64,000 nucleotides of DNA from Clostridium sp. Marseille-P299 (GCF_900078195.1 NZ_FJVE01000007.1:682001-746000), one strand, 5' to 3'; positions 8,362-17,529 are shown, numbered from the stretch's first letter. The notes: generated from the letters alone by a model not told the origin. Made by a program: numbers and translations.

Positions 8362-9855
8362 ATGATTAGGGAAACCTTTCAGAATATTTTAGATGAAAAA
8401 GATGTTAGACAAAATTTAATAAAATTAAAAGAAGAGCTCAGGGAAGATAAGAAAAATGATACTCATAACAAAGAATCTTTGTTATATTTCCTTGGTGGAA
8501 ATTTTGATATATTTTATAAATTACTTAAGGATGAAGATGCAAAAGTTCGTAAAAATACAGCAATTATAATGGGTGAATTAGCAGTACCAAGCTTTTTACC
8601 AAAGTTATATTTGGCATATCAAGAAGAGACACAACGTTTCGTAAAGAGTGATTATTTAAAAGCAATGGAAGAGTTTGATTATAGAGAACTTTTACCAGAG
8701 TTTGAAAAACGAATTGAAGAGCTAAAAAAAGAGCCAATTACGGAAGAAAATAAAAAACATGTGACAGAGGAATTAAAGCAATTAACAAAATTAGTTCTTA
8801 CGATGAAGGGAAGTAAAAAGCATAAGTTTACTGGCTTTGATGTAACTTCTGAGCTTATTTTATTAACAAATAGAAATCATATTCATGTTACATTAGAACA
8901 ATTAAAAAATATACCAAGAAAAGAATTTTCAGCAGGGGTAATGGTTAAAACCAATGAACTGCGTAGAATAATGGAAATTCGTACGTATCAAGAACTTTTA
9001 TTTGCACTTCCAGAAGTAAAAACTGTTCCAATGGATGTGCATGAAGCTGCAAAAAGACTTGTAGAAGGTAAATTTTTCGACTTTTTATTAAAGAGACATG
9101 AAGGTGAAGCACCTTTTTATTTTCGTGTGGAATTAAAGAGTAAATCCATTGAGAATAAGGGAGCATTCGTTAAGAAATTAAGTGCAGAGATTGAACATTT
9201 GTCAAAGAGAACTTTGATTAATTCTACAACAAATTATGAGGTTGAGTTAAGATTAATTGAAAATAAAGATGGAAAATTTAATGTTTTAGTTAAGCTTTAT
9301 ACATTAGAAGACAATCGATTCGAATATCGAAAAGAGGTCATAGCTACTAGTATTCGTCCAGTGAATGCAGCACTTACGGTAGAATTAGCCAAGCATTATT
9401 TAAAAGAAGGTGCACAAGTCTTAGATCCATTCTGTGGTGTAGGGACAATGTTAATTGAAAGAGATGCTATTGTACCTGCGAAAACAATGTATGGACTTGA
9501 TATTTATGCAGAAGGCATCGATAAGGCAAGAATTAATGCAAAGGCAGCAGGACGTGTCATAAATTATATCAATCGTGATTTCTTTGATTTCAAACACGAA
9601 TATTTATTTGATGAAATTATAACTAATATGCCAAGTACAAGATTTAAACAAGAGGAAGAGGCATTATTTACCTTATATAAGAGATTTTTTAATAAGGCAA
9701 AAGAGCATCTAAAAAAAGAAGGCATTATGGTGCTGTATACCCATAATCGTGAATTTGTAAAGCGATTGGGCTCAAAAGATGGATTTAGAATTGAAAAAGA
9801 ATTTGAAATATCAATGAAAGAAGAGACATATGTATTTATTCTTCGTTATATGTAG
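8362..9855 (+). CDS. HEAT-repeat / THUMP-like SAM-dependent methyltransferase
   Basis: A 497-residue protein. Residues 40-150 are helical with HEAT-like repeats. Residues 155-330 resemble the THUMP-containing region of RNA methyltransferases. Residues 340-497 form a UPF0020-type Rossmann methylase with the SAM-binding motif DPFCGVGTMLIER. The expected catalytic (D/N)PP(Y/F) motif is altered to NMPS. The family acts on guanosines of tRNA or rRNA, so RNA methylation is the likely job, but the substrate is unknown. It starts at an ATG behind AAGGGG, divergent from the pectinesterase gene. A long hairpin follows. The fusion architecture is unusual compared with TrmN or RlmL. Confidence 0.7.
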   Translation: MIRETFQNILDEKDVRQNLIKLKEELREDKKNDTHNKESLLYFLGGNFDIFYKLLKDEDAKVRKNTAIIMGELAVPSFLPKLYLAYQEETQRFVKSDYLKAMEEFDYRELLPEFEKRIEELKKEPITEENKKHVTEELKQLTKLVLTMKGSKKHKFTGFDVTSELILLTNRNHIHVTLEQLKNIPRKEFSAGVMVKTNELRRIMEIRTYQELLFALPEVKTVPMDVHEAAKRLVEGKFFDFLLKRHEGEAPFYFRVELKSKSIENKGAFVKKLSAEIEHLSKRTLINSTTNYEVELRLIENKDGKFNVLVKLYTLEDNRFEYRKEVIATSIRPVNAALTVELAKHYLKEGAQVLDPFCGVGTMLIERDAIVPAKTMYGLDIYAEGIDKARINAKAAGRVINYINRDFFDFKHEYLFDEIITNMPSTRFKQEEEALFTLYKRFFNKAKEHLKKEGIMVLYTHNREFVKRLGSKDGFRIEKEFEISMKEETYVFILRYM

Positions 9856-9857
9856 AA

Positions 9858-9922
9858 TTTTATAAGAATGCTTATATTGTATGAAATGAAGTAAATATTA
9901 AAAATATAAGCATCTTATAAAA
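9858..9922 (+). terminator. Long hairpin terminator after the methyltransferase
   Basis: The left arm (9858-9878) and right arm (9903-9922) are complementary over 20 bp with one bulged A. The loop is about 24 bases, and AT-rich DNA follows. Confidence 0.6.
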
Positions 9923-10031
9923 ATTAGTTAGAGTATAATGTAGCAGTAAATGAATTAGAATTTTGATAAGAATTTCTAATAGAAAATCTAATAGGAATTT
10001 TTATTAAGAAGTTTGTTAGAAAGGAATATAC

Positions 10032-10934
10032 ATGTTAAAAATAGGTTCTCATGTAGGAATGAGTGGAAAAGAAATGTTTCTAGGTTCTGCCAAAGAAGCA
10101 AATTCTTATGGTGCAAATACATTTATGATTTACACAGGCGCACCACAAAACACAAGAAGAAAGAAAATTGAAGAGTTAAATATTGAAGCTGGTAAAGCAT
10201 ATATGAAAGAGCATGGAATCTCTGATATCATAGTACATGCACCATATATTATAAATCTTGGAAATACAGTGAAGGAGGATATTTTCTCCTTGGCAACTGA
10301 GTTTTTAGCAATGGAGTTACAACGTGCAGAGGCTCTAGGAAGTAAGTATTTAGTTTTACATCCAGGAGCACATGTTGGTGCCGGCGAGGAAGCTGGTATC
10401 AAACAAATTGTGAAAGGCTTGAATGAAGTTCTTACCAAAGATACAAACGTGTATGTAGCGTTAGAAACCATGGCAGGTAAGGGAAGTGAAATCGGAAGAA
10501 CCTTTGAAGAAATCGCTAAAATTTATGACGGAGTAGCACTTAATGATAAGCTTAGAGTATGCTTTGATACCTGTCATGTTAATGATAGTGGCTATGACAT
10601 TGTCAATGATTTTGATGGTGTAATTGGTGAATTTGATAAATATATTGGAAAAGATCAAATAGCGGTATTTCATATTAATGATAGTAAGAATGAAAAAGGT
10701 GCAGCAAAAGATCGCCATGAAAATATTGGATTTGGATCTATTGGATTTGACGCATTGATGAATATCGTACATCATAAGGACTTTGAGCATGTACCAAAGA
10801 TTTTAGAGACACCTTATGTTCCATTAGAACAAGATTCAAAAAAATCTTTTGCTCCTTATAAATATGAAATAGAAATGCTACGTCAAAAGCAGTTTGATGA
10901 AGCACTTTTAGAGAAAGTTAGAAGTCAAGCATAG
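10032..10934 (+). CDS. nfo: Deoxyribonuclease IV (AP endonuclease)
   Basis: A 300-residue TIM-barrel endonuclease IV, which cuts the backbone 5' to abasic sites in base-excision repair. Zinc-ligand motifs are visible, including LHPG near residue 118, ALETM near 146, CFDTCH near 180, HINDSK near 216 and a terminal ILETPY near 260. The length fits the 280-300 residue family norm. A GAAAGGA ribosome binding site lies before the ATG. The final codons and the stop are the first unit of a 28-bp tandem array that runs downstream. Confidence 0.93.
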   Translation: MLKIGSHVGMSGKEMFLGSAKEANSYGANTFMIYTGAPQNTRRKKIEELNIEAGKAYMKEHGISDIIVHAPYIINLGNTVKEDIFSLATEFLAMELQRAEALGSKYLVLHPGAHVGAGEEAGIKQIVKGLNEVLTKDTNVYVALETMAGKGSEIGRTFEEIAKIYDGVALNDKLRVCFDTCHVNDSGYDIVNDFDGVIGEFDKYIGKDQIAVFHINDSKNEKGAAKDRHENIGFGSIGFDALMNIVHHKDFEHVPKILETPYVPLEQDSKKSFAPYKYEIEMLRQKQFDEALLEKVRSQA

Positions 10935-10999
10935 TTTTAGAAAAAGTTATAATCAAGCTTGGTCTTGGAAAAAGTTAGAAACCAAGCGTAGTTCTTTTA
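10914..10999. repeat. 28-bp tandem repeat, 3 copies, starting inside nfo
   Basis: Units begin with AAAGTT at 10914, 10943 and 10971 (periods 29 and 28). Each contains a variant of the last nfo codons and the TAG stop region. Copy one is coding and copies two and three are intergenic. Confidence 0.8.
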
Positions 11000-11120
11000 A
11001 GAATACGAAATCAAGAGAAATACTTTTTATGAAATTTAACCCAACGCTTAATTATTTGTAAGAAAACTTAAATAACCAAGCCAAATCGAATGTTTGAATT
11101 TGTAAGAGGAGGGGCTCGTT

Positions 11121-11807
11121 ATGAATAAAAGAAAAATATTCGGTATTTTAATCATGGTACTTGGATTTTGTATTTTTATGTATCCAATCGTGAGACAAGC
11201 AAATGCAAAACGAGTGCAAAACAATCTGATGAAAGATATCAGGGAAGTGATTAAAGAAAATATGGATATAAGTGCTACCGAGGATACATCTGATACAAAT
11301 GATAACGATTCAGATTTAAATACTACATTGGAAGAAGAATATGCAGATTTAACTCTAACACAAGAGGTACAGCAGGAAACTGAAAATCCTGAGAATGTAA
11401 GAGATCGTTTGAAAAATCAAACGGTAATGGGCATTATTGAAATCGATAAAATTGATCTTATCTATGCAGTTGTAGAAGGAACAAGCGATGACAATCTTGG
11501 AGTAGCAATTGGGCATATGAAAAATACTGCAAAATTTGGTCAACCAGGAAACTGTGTACTCGCTGGACATCGTGGTGGTATCAGTGGACCTTATTTTAAG
11601 AAGATAGATAAGTTAAAAGTCGGTGATCCAATAAAATTAACAGATGCAAATGGAGTGGAATACACTTATCTCGTAACAGAATCTTTTATTGTAGAGCCAA
11701 CGGAAGTATGGGTAGCAGAAAATAATACGGATGAAAAAATTTTAACATTAATTACTTGTGAGGATAATTCTACGAAACGTTTAATCGTACGAGCTAAGGC
11801 TAGCTAA
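11121..11807 (+). CDS. Class D-type sortase
   Basis: A 228-residue transpeptidase that would attach surface proteins to the cell wall. One N-terminal membrane helix (residues 5-22) anchors it, then an acidic linker, then the sortase beta-barrel. Catalytic residues are visible: His150 in AGHRG, Cys213 in LITCED and Arg224 near the end. The absence of a C-terminal membrane helix and the overall size suggest class D or E rather than class B (inference). No substrate with a sorting signal lies nearby. AGGAGG precedes the ATG, and an alpha/beta hydrolase gene follows after 53 bp. Confidence 0.85.
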   Translation: MNKRKIFGILIMVLGFCIFMYPIVRQANAKRVQNNLMKDIREVIKENMDISATEDTSDTNDNDSDLNTTLEEEYADLTLTQEVQQETENPENVRDRLKNQTVMGIIEIDKIDLIYAVVEGTSDDNLGVAIGHMKNTAKFGQPGNCVLAGHRGGISGPYFKKIDKLKVGDPIKLTDANGVEYTYLVTESFIVEPTEVWVAENNTDEKILTLITCEDNSTKRLIVRAKAS

Positions 11808-11860
11808 GGTTAAAAATGGATTTTGGTAAAAAGATGATGCCAAAGGAATAGGAGGTTGCT

Positions 11861-12790
11861 ATGGGTCTTTTGATTACTTTTATTATAATTGTCCTAATAG
11901 TAACTATAATTATAGGAGCAATTACTTGGAGATTATCCAATATAATATTAAAACCTAAGGTATTATCAACGAACGAAATATATGATAAAGAAGTTTTAAA
12001 GGGAAGATTGGATGAAGAATTTTATAATAGTATTAAAAAGGAAGAGTTTATATTAACCTCAAGATATGGGTATAAACTATCCGGCATAATTTTATCCAAT
12101 GAAGAAACTAATAAATCTGTGAATCTTCATAAGGTTGCAGTTCTTTGCCATGGCTACACCTACGGCAAATATGGTTCAGTATGTTACGCAAAAATATTAA
12201 TGGAGCTAGGATTTACTTGTGTGATTTATGATCATAGAAACCATGGAGATAGTGATAAAGTCTACACTTCAATGGGATACTATGAAAAATACGATTTACA
12301 GACAGTAATCGATTTTTGTTATGAACATTTCGGTGAAGATATAAAAGTTATAACACATGGCGAATCTATGGGTGCAGCTACGGTATTAAATCATTTAGAA
12401 ATTGATAATCGAGTTACTTGTACTATTGCGGATTGCCCATTTTCTGATTTAACATCATTACTTCAATATCAGTTAAAGAGATACTATCATTTACCTGCGG
12501 CTCTCTTTTTACCAATTGCCAATCTTATTTTCAAAATCAGAGCTGGCTTTTTTATAAAAGATGTTTCACCAATGAACAGTGTAACAAACACAAAGACTCC
12601 TGTATTGTTTATTCATGGAGAAGACGATATGTATGTACCAGCTTCAATGTCAATTGAAATGTATGAAAAACGGAGTGAAGCGAAAGATATTTTTATTTGT
12701 GAAGGAGCGAAACATGCACAATCATGTATCATTGATCCTTTAAAATATTTTCAGTCCATTATTAAATTTTTAGATAAATATTATGCATAA
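11861..12790 (+). CDS. Membrane-anchored alpha/beta hydrolase
   Basis: A 309-residue protein with one N-terminal membrane helix (residues 2-25) and an alpha/beta-hydrolase fold. The nucleophile elbow GESMG sits near residue 168. An Asp in the HGEDDMYVP segment near residue 255 and a His in the KHAQS segment near 288 complete a plausible triad. Similar proteins in Firmicutes are YqkD-like peptidase or lipase homologues of unknown substrate. A strong AGGAGGT precedes the ATG. It lies close behind the sortase gene and may be co-transcribed. Confidence 0.8.
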   Translation: MGLLITFIIIVLIVTIIIGAITWRLSNIILKPKVLSTNEIYDKEVLKGRLDEEFYNSIKKEEFILTSRYGYKLSGIILSNEETNKSVNLHKVAVLCHGYTYGKYGSVCYAKILMELGFTCVIYDHRNHGDSDKVYTSMGYYEKYDLQTVIDFCYEHFGEDIKVITHGESMGAATVLNHLEIDNRVTCTIADCPFSDLTSLLQYQLKRYYHLPAALFLPIANLIFKIRAGFFIKDVSPMNSVTNTKTPVLFIHGEDDMYVPASMSIEMYEKRSEAKDIFICEGAKHAQSCIIDPLKYFQSIIKFLDKYYA

Positions 12791-12849
12791 GATTTAAGTA
12801 ATCCATTTAGCTAGATGATGAACTGGATGGAAGCAGCATGGAGGAACTT

Positions 12850-13557
12850 ATGAAACAGATGAACCCAAGTGATTGTATTAATATGAGTGAAGCAATTCGT
12901 TATCTTGGTTATGGAAATGATAAGCCGGATGAAAATATACAAGAAGAATTAGAGATTTGTAAGGATGCTATTATAAAAGCGATGCAACCAAAATATATGT
13001 ACCGAGTATTTCCTATATTAAGAGAGGGAGAAAACTGGTATGTAGGGGAACATCAATTAGTGTTAGAAGGTAGTGCCATAAAGGATCATTTAGCAGATTG
13101 CGAATTAGTAGCCCTTGGCTGTGCAACCTTATCTGAAGGTGTTGATGTATTAATTGATGAAACTCAAAAACATGATATGTTACATTCCTTGTTATTAGAT
13201 AGTTTAGCCAATGCTGCAATTGAAGAAGTTCGCATGGATTTAGAGAAGTCGTTAGCAGAAGAATATCAGGAGTATGAAATTAATTGGCAATTTGGTATTG
13301 GATATGGAGATTTACCTTTATCATTGCAAAAGGATTTTCTTACTTTAATTCATGCAAAAGAGGAAATTGGCGTAAGTGCAAATAATTCCAGTATATTAAT
13401 ACCATTAAAATCAGTATCAGGATTTATTGGTTTAAAAAGGAAAGGCAATAATTTAGGACAAGAAAAACAAAAAGAATTACATAGGAAGACATGCGGAAGA
13501 AATAGTTGTGAAACATGTTCTATGAATGACCGTTGTATGTTTAGAAAAAGGCTGTAA
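12850..13557 (+). CDS. Vitamin B12-dependent methionine synthase activation domain protein
   Basis: About 235 residues resembling the stand-alone MetH activation domain of clostridia, which carries the SAM-dependent reductive reactivation of cobalamin. Matching segments include the YRVFPI region, ALGCATLSEGVD and the SANNSSILIPLKSVSGFIGL block. The C-terminus has a Cys cluster (TCGRNSCETCSMNDRCMF) that could bind a metal or an iron-sulfur cluster. The catalytic MetH is not in this window. The start at 12850 is preferred over the ATG at 12838 because GGAGGA (12840-12845) lies five bases before it. The stop codon is inside the loop of its own terminator. Confidence 0.8.
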   Translation: MKQMNPSDCINMSEAIRYLGYGNDKPDENIQEELEICKDAIIKAMQPKYMYRVFPILREGENWYVGEHQLVLEGSAIKDHLADCELVALGCATLSEGVDVLIDETQKHDMLHSLLLDSLANAAIEEVRMDLEKSLAEEYQEYEINWQFGIGYGDLPLSLQKDFLTLIHAKEEIGVSANNSSILIPLKSVSGFIGLKRKGNNLGQEKQKELHRKTCGRNSCETCSMNDRCMFRKRL

Positions 13558-13571
13558 ATACAGCCTTTTTC
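13545..13571 (+). terminator. Intrinsic terminator overlapping the stop of the MetH activation gene
   Basis: GGCTGT (13550-13555) and ACAGCC (13560-13565) pair around an AAAT loop, followed by TTTTT. The TAA stop is part of the loop. Confidence 0.88.
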
Positions 13572-13596
13572 TATAAAAAAATTGGATAAAATAAGA

Positions 13597-13760
13597 GGTT
13601 TTAAGCTATTGTAAATAAAAAGAATAGAACGAATGTAAAGGTTTAACTATTGTAAATAGAAAGAATAGAACGAATGTAAAGGTTTAACTATAGTAAATAA
13701 AAAGAATAGAATGAATGTAAAGGTTCAACTATTGTAAATAAAAAGTATAGAATCAATGGA
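13597..13760. repeat. 41-bp tandem repeat, about 4 copies
   Basis: Units start at 13597 (43 bp), 13640, 13681 and 13722. Each begins GGTTTAACTATTGTAAAT or a close variant. It fills most of the gap before the ArAE-type gene. Confidence 0.9.
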
Positions 13761-13831
13761 AAAAATCTTTTAGCTCTTTTTAAGAATTAGCAATAATAAA
13801 AAAATGTTTAATAAACAGTTAGGAGGTAAGC

Positions 13832-14842
13832 TTGTATCACTGGAATAATTTAAGGAGATTAAATTACTTACATTTTTTAAAAGTAGCAATAGGAAGTACA
13901 ATTGCAGTACTAATCGCTAAATATTTTAATCTTGAATATGCAACATCAGCAGGGATTATAACCTTACTTACAATACAAACGACGAAGAAGGAAACGATAC
14001 AAGTATCCATCAAACGAATTGCGTCATTTGTTATTGCAATGGGTTTGGCATCTTTCTTGTTTTTACAACTAGGTTTTTATACAGTTATCTACGGTGTATT
14101 TTTATTATTTTTTGTTATGCTATGTAACTTATTTGGTTTAGAGGTTGGCATAACTTCCAATGCAGTTTTAATCACTCATATTTTGGGACAAGGAGCGGTG
14201 AATGTAGATATAATTTTAAATGAAGTATATTTACTACTGATTGGTGCAAGTATTGGAGTAGTAATTAATTTATTTATACCAAAGAAGATAAAAGATTATA
14301 GGGAAAAACAACAAGGCATTGATGAAAAAATGAAGCAAGTATTACTTCATCTAGCAGAAGAAATTGTGGTTGAAATACCAGAGCAAGAAGAAGAAATTTT
14401 CAAGCCACTTATTCGTGAAATTGAAGATGCAATAACACTTGCAAAACAAGTATTAAATAATTCTTTTGATTCGGATACAATTTATTATTTGAATTATATG
14501 GAAATGAGAAAAAATCAATGTATGTTATTAAAGGATATACATCACCATATTCATCGACTAGGTGAAGTACCAAGTCAGGCCTATGAGATCGTTACATTTA
14601 TACAGCATATATCAGACTCCTATCATGAATATAACAATGCCACAAGATTGCTTTATGAGGTAAATGTTCTTCGAAATAATTTCAAAAAACAAGCATTACC
14701 TGTTACAAGACAGGAGTTTGAGAGTCGTGCTGTATTATTTCAAATCTTTCATGATTTTGAATACTTTTTAAAGATTAAAAATAATTTTGCAAATTCTTTA
14801 ACCGAAAGGCAAAAAGCGATTTATTGGAAACAATCAGAGTAA
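13832..14842 (+). CDS. Aromatic acid exporter (ArAE/DUF939) family membrane protein
   Basis: A 336-residue protein with about five membrane helices in the first 150 residues and a long helical cytoplasmic half. It resembles the YqjA/DUF939-type ArAE_1 and FUSC-like proteins, thought to export aromatic or related acids. The substrate is unknown. The start is a TTG at 13832, set by AGGAGGT (13821-13827) at good spacing. No ATG lies near. The 3' end overlaps the converging DUF523 gene by 9 bp. Confidence 0.75.
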   Translation: MYHWNNLRRLNYLHFLKVAIGSTIAVLIAKYFNLEYATSAGIITLLTIQTTKKETIQVSIKRIASFVIAMGLASFLFLQLGFYTVIYGVFLLFFVMLCNLFGLEVGITSNAVLITHILGQGAVNVDIILNEVYLLLIGASIGVVINLFIPKKIKDYREKQQGIDEKMKQVLLHLAEEIVVEIPEQEEEIFKPLIREIEDAITLAKQVLNNSFDSDTIYYLNYMEMRKNQCMLLKDIHHHIHRLGEVPSQAYEIVTFIQHISDSYHEYNNATRLLYEVNVLRNNFKKQALPVTRQEFESRAVLFQIFHDFEYFLKIKNNFANSLTERQKAIYWKQSE

Positions 14843-15274
14843 CTCTTTTGCTAGTAAGTCTAATTCGGATTCACCATATACTTTGATACCATGCTTCATA
14901 AGAAGTTCAGCGCAGACGCCCATTCCAGGAATAAGATGACCAGAAAAAGTTCCGTCATAAATCATCTTGTTTCCACAGGATGGGCTTTTCTCTTTTAAAA
15001 TAGCAATCTTACAGTGGCATGTTTGTGCAATATATAAAGCTTGTTTTGCTCCAAGATAAAATGCATCGCTTACATCTTTAGAATTATTTGTTATTATCTT
15101 ATCACCGACACGTTCCGATGAGTCTCTTGGAGTTGAAAGTCCTCCAAGTTGTTCTGGGCAGATAGGGATTAACGTATGATGCTCATTTAATTTATATATA
15201 GATTCATTGATCTTACTTTGTCCATCATATCGGCAAGGTACACCCAGTAGACATGCACTTACTAAAATATTCAT
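14834..15274 (-). CDS. DUF523 family protein
   Basis: A 146-residue protein of the DUF523 family with the N-terminal MNILVSACLLG.CRYDG signature and a KEKSPSCG motif. Conserved cysteines suggest metal or cluster binding, but no function is established. The start at 15274 is preferred over a longer in-frame form beginning at 15337, because GGAGGAT lies just upstream and the family begins at this methionine. It converges with and overlaps the ArAE-type gene by 9 bp. Confidence 0.85.
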   Translation of the reverse strand: MNILVSACLLGVPCRYDGQSKINESIYKLNEHHTLIPICPEQLGGLSTPRDSSERVGDKIITNNSKDVSDAFYLGAKQALYIAQTCHCKIAILKEKSPSCGNKMIYDGTFSGHLIPGMGVCAELLMKHGIKVYGESELDLLAKELL

Positions 15275-15312
15275 TTTTATCCTCCACTTTTTTCGCTCTT
15301 TTTTTGTATTTA

Positions 15313-15343
15313 GCAAGCTTGTGATTCGCAAACACAAGCTTGC
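15313..15343. repeat. Perfect 11-bp inverted repeat upstream of DUF523
   Basis: GCAAGCTTGTG (15313-15323) and CACAAGCTTGC (15333-15343) flank a 9-base loop. No T-run follows at once on either strand, so an operator or leader hairpin is as likely as a terminator. The rest of the 290-bp divergent gap shows no further clear feature. Confidence 0.6.
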
Positions 15344-15565
15344 GTGTAAAATTAATTTTTATTTTTTAACGATTCTTACAACTATTATTTTTAAATATAT
15401 TACCTTAAGGTTAAATCAAAGTTATACAAAATGCAATGAAAACGAATAAAAACCATGTTTTTTTCACAAGATTAAGAAGGAAGCTAAATGAAGTGGTAGT
15501 AAAAAATAATAGGCAAAAGAAATGATTGCAAAAGGTAAGATTAGCAAAGAAAGGCTTGGTAAGAT

Positions 15566-16000
15566 ATGAATAAAGAAGATTCCATTCAATTACTTAAGGA
15601 GTGTAGCACTGGTACTAAAACTGCAATAGGAAGTATAGAACATGTACTAGCTGCAACAGAAAATAATGAGTTAAAAAGCTTACTAGAAGATTATAAAAAA
15701 GCCCATACAGAAATTGGCGGAAAATTAGACCAAATGCTTTTAAAATATGATGAAGAAGCAAAAGAGCCAAGTACTGTAACAAAACTTTTTGCAAATTTAT
15801 CAACGGGAGTAAAACTTGCGCTAGATAATTCGGAACATGAAATTGCAAAATTAATGATGGACGGCTGTAATATGGGGATTCAATCGGTGAGTGAGTATAT
15901 TAATGAATACAAAGAAGCGTCACAAGATTGCCAAGACATTGCGGATAAACTGGTAAAGACAGAACAAAGATTTATGGATGACCTTAGAAAATTTCTATAA
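15566..16000 (+). CDS. DUF2383-like four-helix bundle protein
   Basis: A 144-residue all-helical protein resembling the PA2169/DUF2383 ferritin-like group, with regular Glu and His positions such as SIEHVL and NSEHEIAKLMMDGCNMGI. Function is not established. In spore formers DUF2383-like proteins are sometimes linked to the spore coat, but nothing here proves that. The ribosome binding site is weak (AAAGG). No operon partner is visible. The next gene has its own promoter. Confidence 0.7.
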   Translation: MNKEDSIQLLKECSTGTKTAIGSIEHVLAATENNELKSLLEDYKKAHTEIGGKLDQMLLKYDEEAKEPSTVTKLFANLSTGVKLALDNSEHEIAKLMMDGCNMGIQSVSEYINEYKEASQDCQDIADKLVKTEQRFMDDLRKFL

Positions 16001-16047
16001 TTAAATACTTTATTATAGAATTAAAAATATTCTATTTCGATAAAACT

Positions 16048-16075
16048 TTGACATTTTCTTGTTTTTTGGTACAAT
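16048..16075 (+). promoter_or_regulatory. Promoter of the YgjP-like gene
   Basis: TTGACA (16048-16053) and TACAAT (16070-16075) are separated by 16 bp. Confidence 0.7.
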
Positions 16076-16080
16076 CAAGT

Positions 16081-16116
16081 TAGAGTTAGTGGCTTTTTAG
16101 CCACTACAAAACTCTA
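16081..16116 (+). promoter_or_regulatory. Stem-loop at the very 5' end of the YgjP-like transcript
   Basis: TAGAGTT pairs with AACTCTA (16110-16116), and AGTGGCT (16088-16094) pairs with AGCCACT (16099-16105) around TTTT. A 4-base bulge separates the stems. No T-run follows, so it looks like a 5' protective or regulatory hairpin. Confidence 0.6.
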
Positions 16117-16173
16117 TCATGGATAAAAGTTAAACGAATTTTATCACTTTATAAAAAGAAAGGGGTAAAAGCG

Positions 16174-16899
16174 GTGAAAAAAAATTTTATCACAGATAAA
16201 AACGAGAAAATTACATATAGTATTGTAAAAAGCAAACGTAAAACCATTAGTATTGCTGTTTTACAAAATGGAGAAATTGTAATTCATGTACCATATCAGA
16301 TTTCAGAAACTAGGATAGGGGAAATATTAAATAAAAAGCAGGATTGGATCATTAAAAAAAGAAATGAAATTTTAAAACAAAATGAGACAATGAATCGTTT
16401 GGATTATTTAAGCTATGAAGACGGTAGTAACTTATTATTTAAAGGATCTTTATATCCACTTCATATAATAGAAGATATAACATGTAAAATACCTAAGATA
16501 AGATTTAATGGAGATGCTTTTTATATCTATGATAATCATTTTGATTATGAAGAAAAAAGAGAAGCACTTCGTAAATGGTATAGAGAACAGGCAAGAATTG
16601 CATTTCATGAAAGAGTATCCTTTTATGAAAAACAATTAAATGTTCGCTATGGCACCATAAGAATCAAGGAACAAAAAGGTTGCTTTGGTAGTTGTTCTTC
16701 AAAAGGGAATTTAAACTTTAATTTAAGATGCATCCTTGCACCACCAGAAATCCTTGATTATGTAGTTGTTCATGAGTTATGTCATCTAAAATATTTTGAT
16801 CACTCAGAGCATTTTTGGAACTTAGTGAAGAGCATTTTACCTGATTATAAGCAAAGAAGAGACTGGTTAAAAGAAAAGGGTAGATTTCTTAACTATTGA
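16174..16899 (+). CDS. YgjP-like zinc metallopeptidase (DUF45/SprT-like)
   Basis: A 241-residue YgjP/WLM-type protein. The zinc motif HELCH is at residues 200-204, with a further His pair (DHSEHFW) downstream as third ligand. The N-terminal half is a beta-rich DUF45 region. The family is predicted to be metal-dependent peptidases of unknown substrate. The start is a GTG at 16174 behind AAAGGGG. It is transcribed from its own promoter with a hairpin leader. Confidence 0.85.
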   Translation: MKKNFITDKNEKITYSIVKSKRKTISIAVLQNGEIVIHVPYQISETRIGEILNKKQDWIIKKRNEILKQNETMNRLDYLSYEDGSNLLFKGSLYPLHIIEDITCKIPKIRFNGDAFYIYDNHFDYEEKREALRKWYREQARIAFHERVSFYEKQLNVRYGTIRIKEQKGCFGSCSSKGNLNFNLRCILAPPEILDYVVVHELCHLKYFDHSEHFWNLVKSILPDYKQRRDWLKEKGRFLNY

Positions 16900-16912
16900 A
16901 AAACTTCCCAGT

Positions 16913-16939
16913 GTATATTTCAAATCACTGCACATACTA
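16913..16939 (+). promoter_or_regulatory. Candidate SigG-type promoter of the SASP gene
   Basis: CATACTA (16933-16939) matches the SigG -10 consensus. GTATA (16913-16917) lies 15 bp before it, which is shorter than the usual spacing. SASP genes are SigG-dependent in Bacillus (established), so the assignment is plausible but weak. Confidence 0.35.
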
Positions 16940-17021
16940 AGAGCGTAACAAACATCAACATTTGCTGACAAATACATTAAAAATAACTAGTTAGTCAGCA
17001 TTAGAAATGGAGGAGTTTATT

Positions 17022-17234
17022 ATGAGTAGCAGAAACAGAGTAGAAGTTCCAGAGGCTAAAGAAGCATTAAACCGTTTTAAAATGGAAGTTGCATCTGAAC
17101 TAGGTGTTCCATTAACTAACGGATATAACGGAAACTTAACTTCATACCAAAACGGTAGTGTTGGTGGTTATATGGTTAAGAAAATGATTAAAGCACAAGA
17201 AGAAAAAATGGCTGGTACAGGATCTGGTCAGTAA
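17022..17234 (+). CDS. Small acid-soluble spore protein, alpha/beta type
   Basis: A 70-residue SASP that coats and protects DNA in the dormant spore. The sequence shows the GPR protease cleavage region (VASELGVPL) and the second conserved block with VGGYMVKKMI. It ends in a Gly-rich tail. The start is set at 17022 by GGAGGAG (17009-17015). An earlier in-frame ATG at 17007 overlaps that box. Production in the forespore is expected for the family. Its presence shows that the organism sporulates. A terminator follows. Confidence 0.95.
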   Translation: MSSRNRVEVPEAKEALNRFKMEVASELGVPLTNGYNGNLTSYQNGSVGGYMVKKMIKAQEEKMAGTGSGQ

Positions 17235-17263
17235 TCGAATACAAAACTTAGGAACAAATTATG

Positions 17264-17295
17264 GAGCGTACACTAGTTGTACGCTTCATTTTTAT
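17264..17295 (+). terminator. Intrinsic terminator after the SASP gene
   Basis: GCGTACA (17266-17272) and TGTACGC (17278-17284) pair around CTAGT. TTCATTTTTATTTT follows. Confidence 0.85.
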
Positions 17296-17529
17296 TTTAC
17301 GTAGAAATTACTTGGCATGTTCTGTTCATTATTTTGTTGAGAAGCAAAAATAGATGAAATAAGCAGATTTCCAATGTTTTAGCAGTCAATTTCATATAAA
17401 TTTCAGTTGACAAAACACAATTATATAATAAAATAGGAGTATATATGTATTTTGCGGTATTATGAGCTTTTATGACTGCTATTACATATGTTCTATGTAA
17501 ATAGTAAATGAAGTTTAAGAGGTAAAAAA

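Noticed and set aside
10130..10790. Two minus-strand frames opposite nfo (113 and 109 codons)
   Set aside because: They mirror the coding constraint of nfo and have no ribosome binding sites.
15313..15343. Terminator for DUF523 or the following gene
   Set aside because: Neither strand has a T-run next to the stem, and it lies upstream of both genes. Kept only as an inverted repeat.
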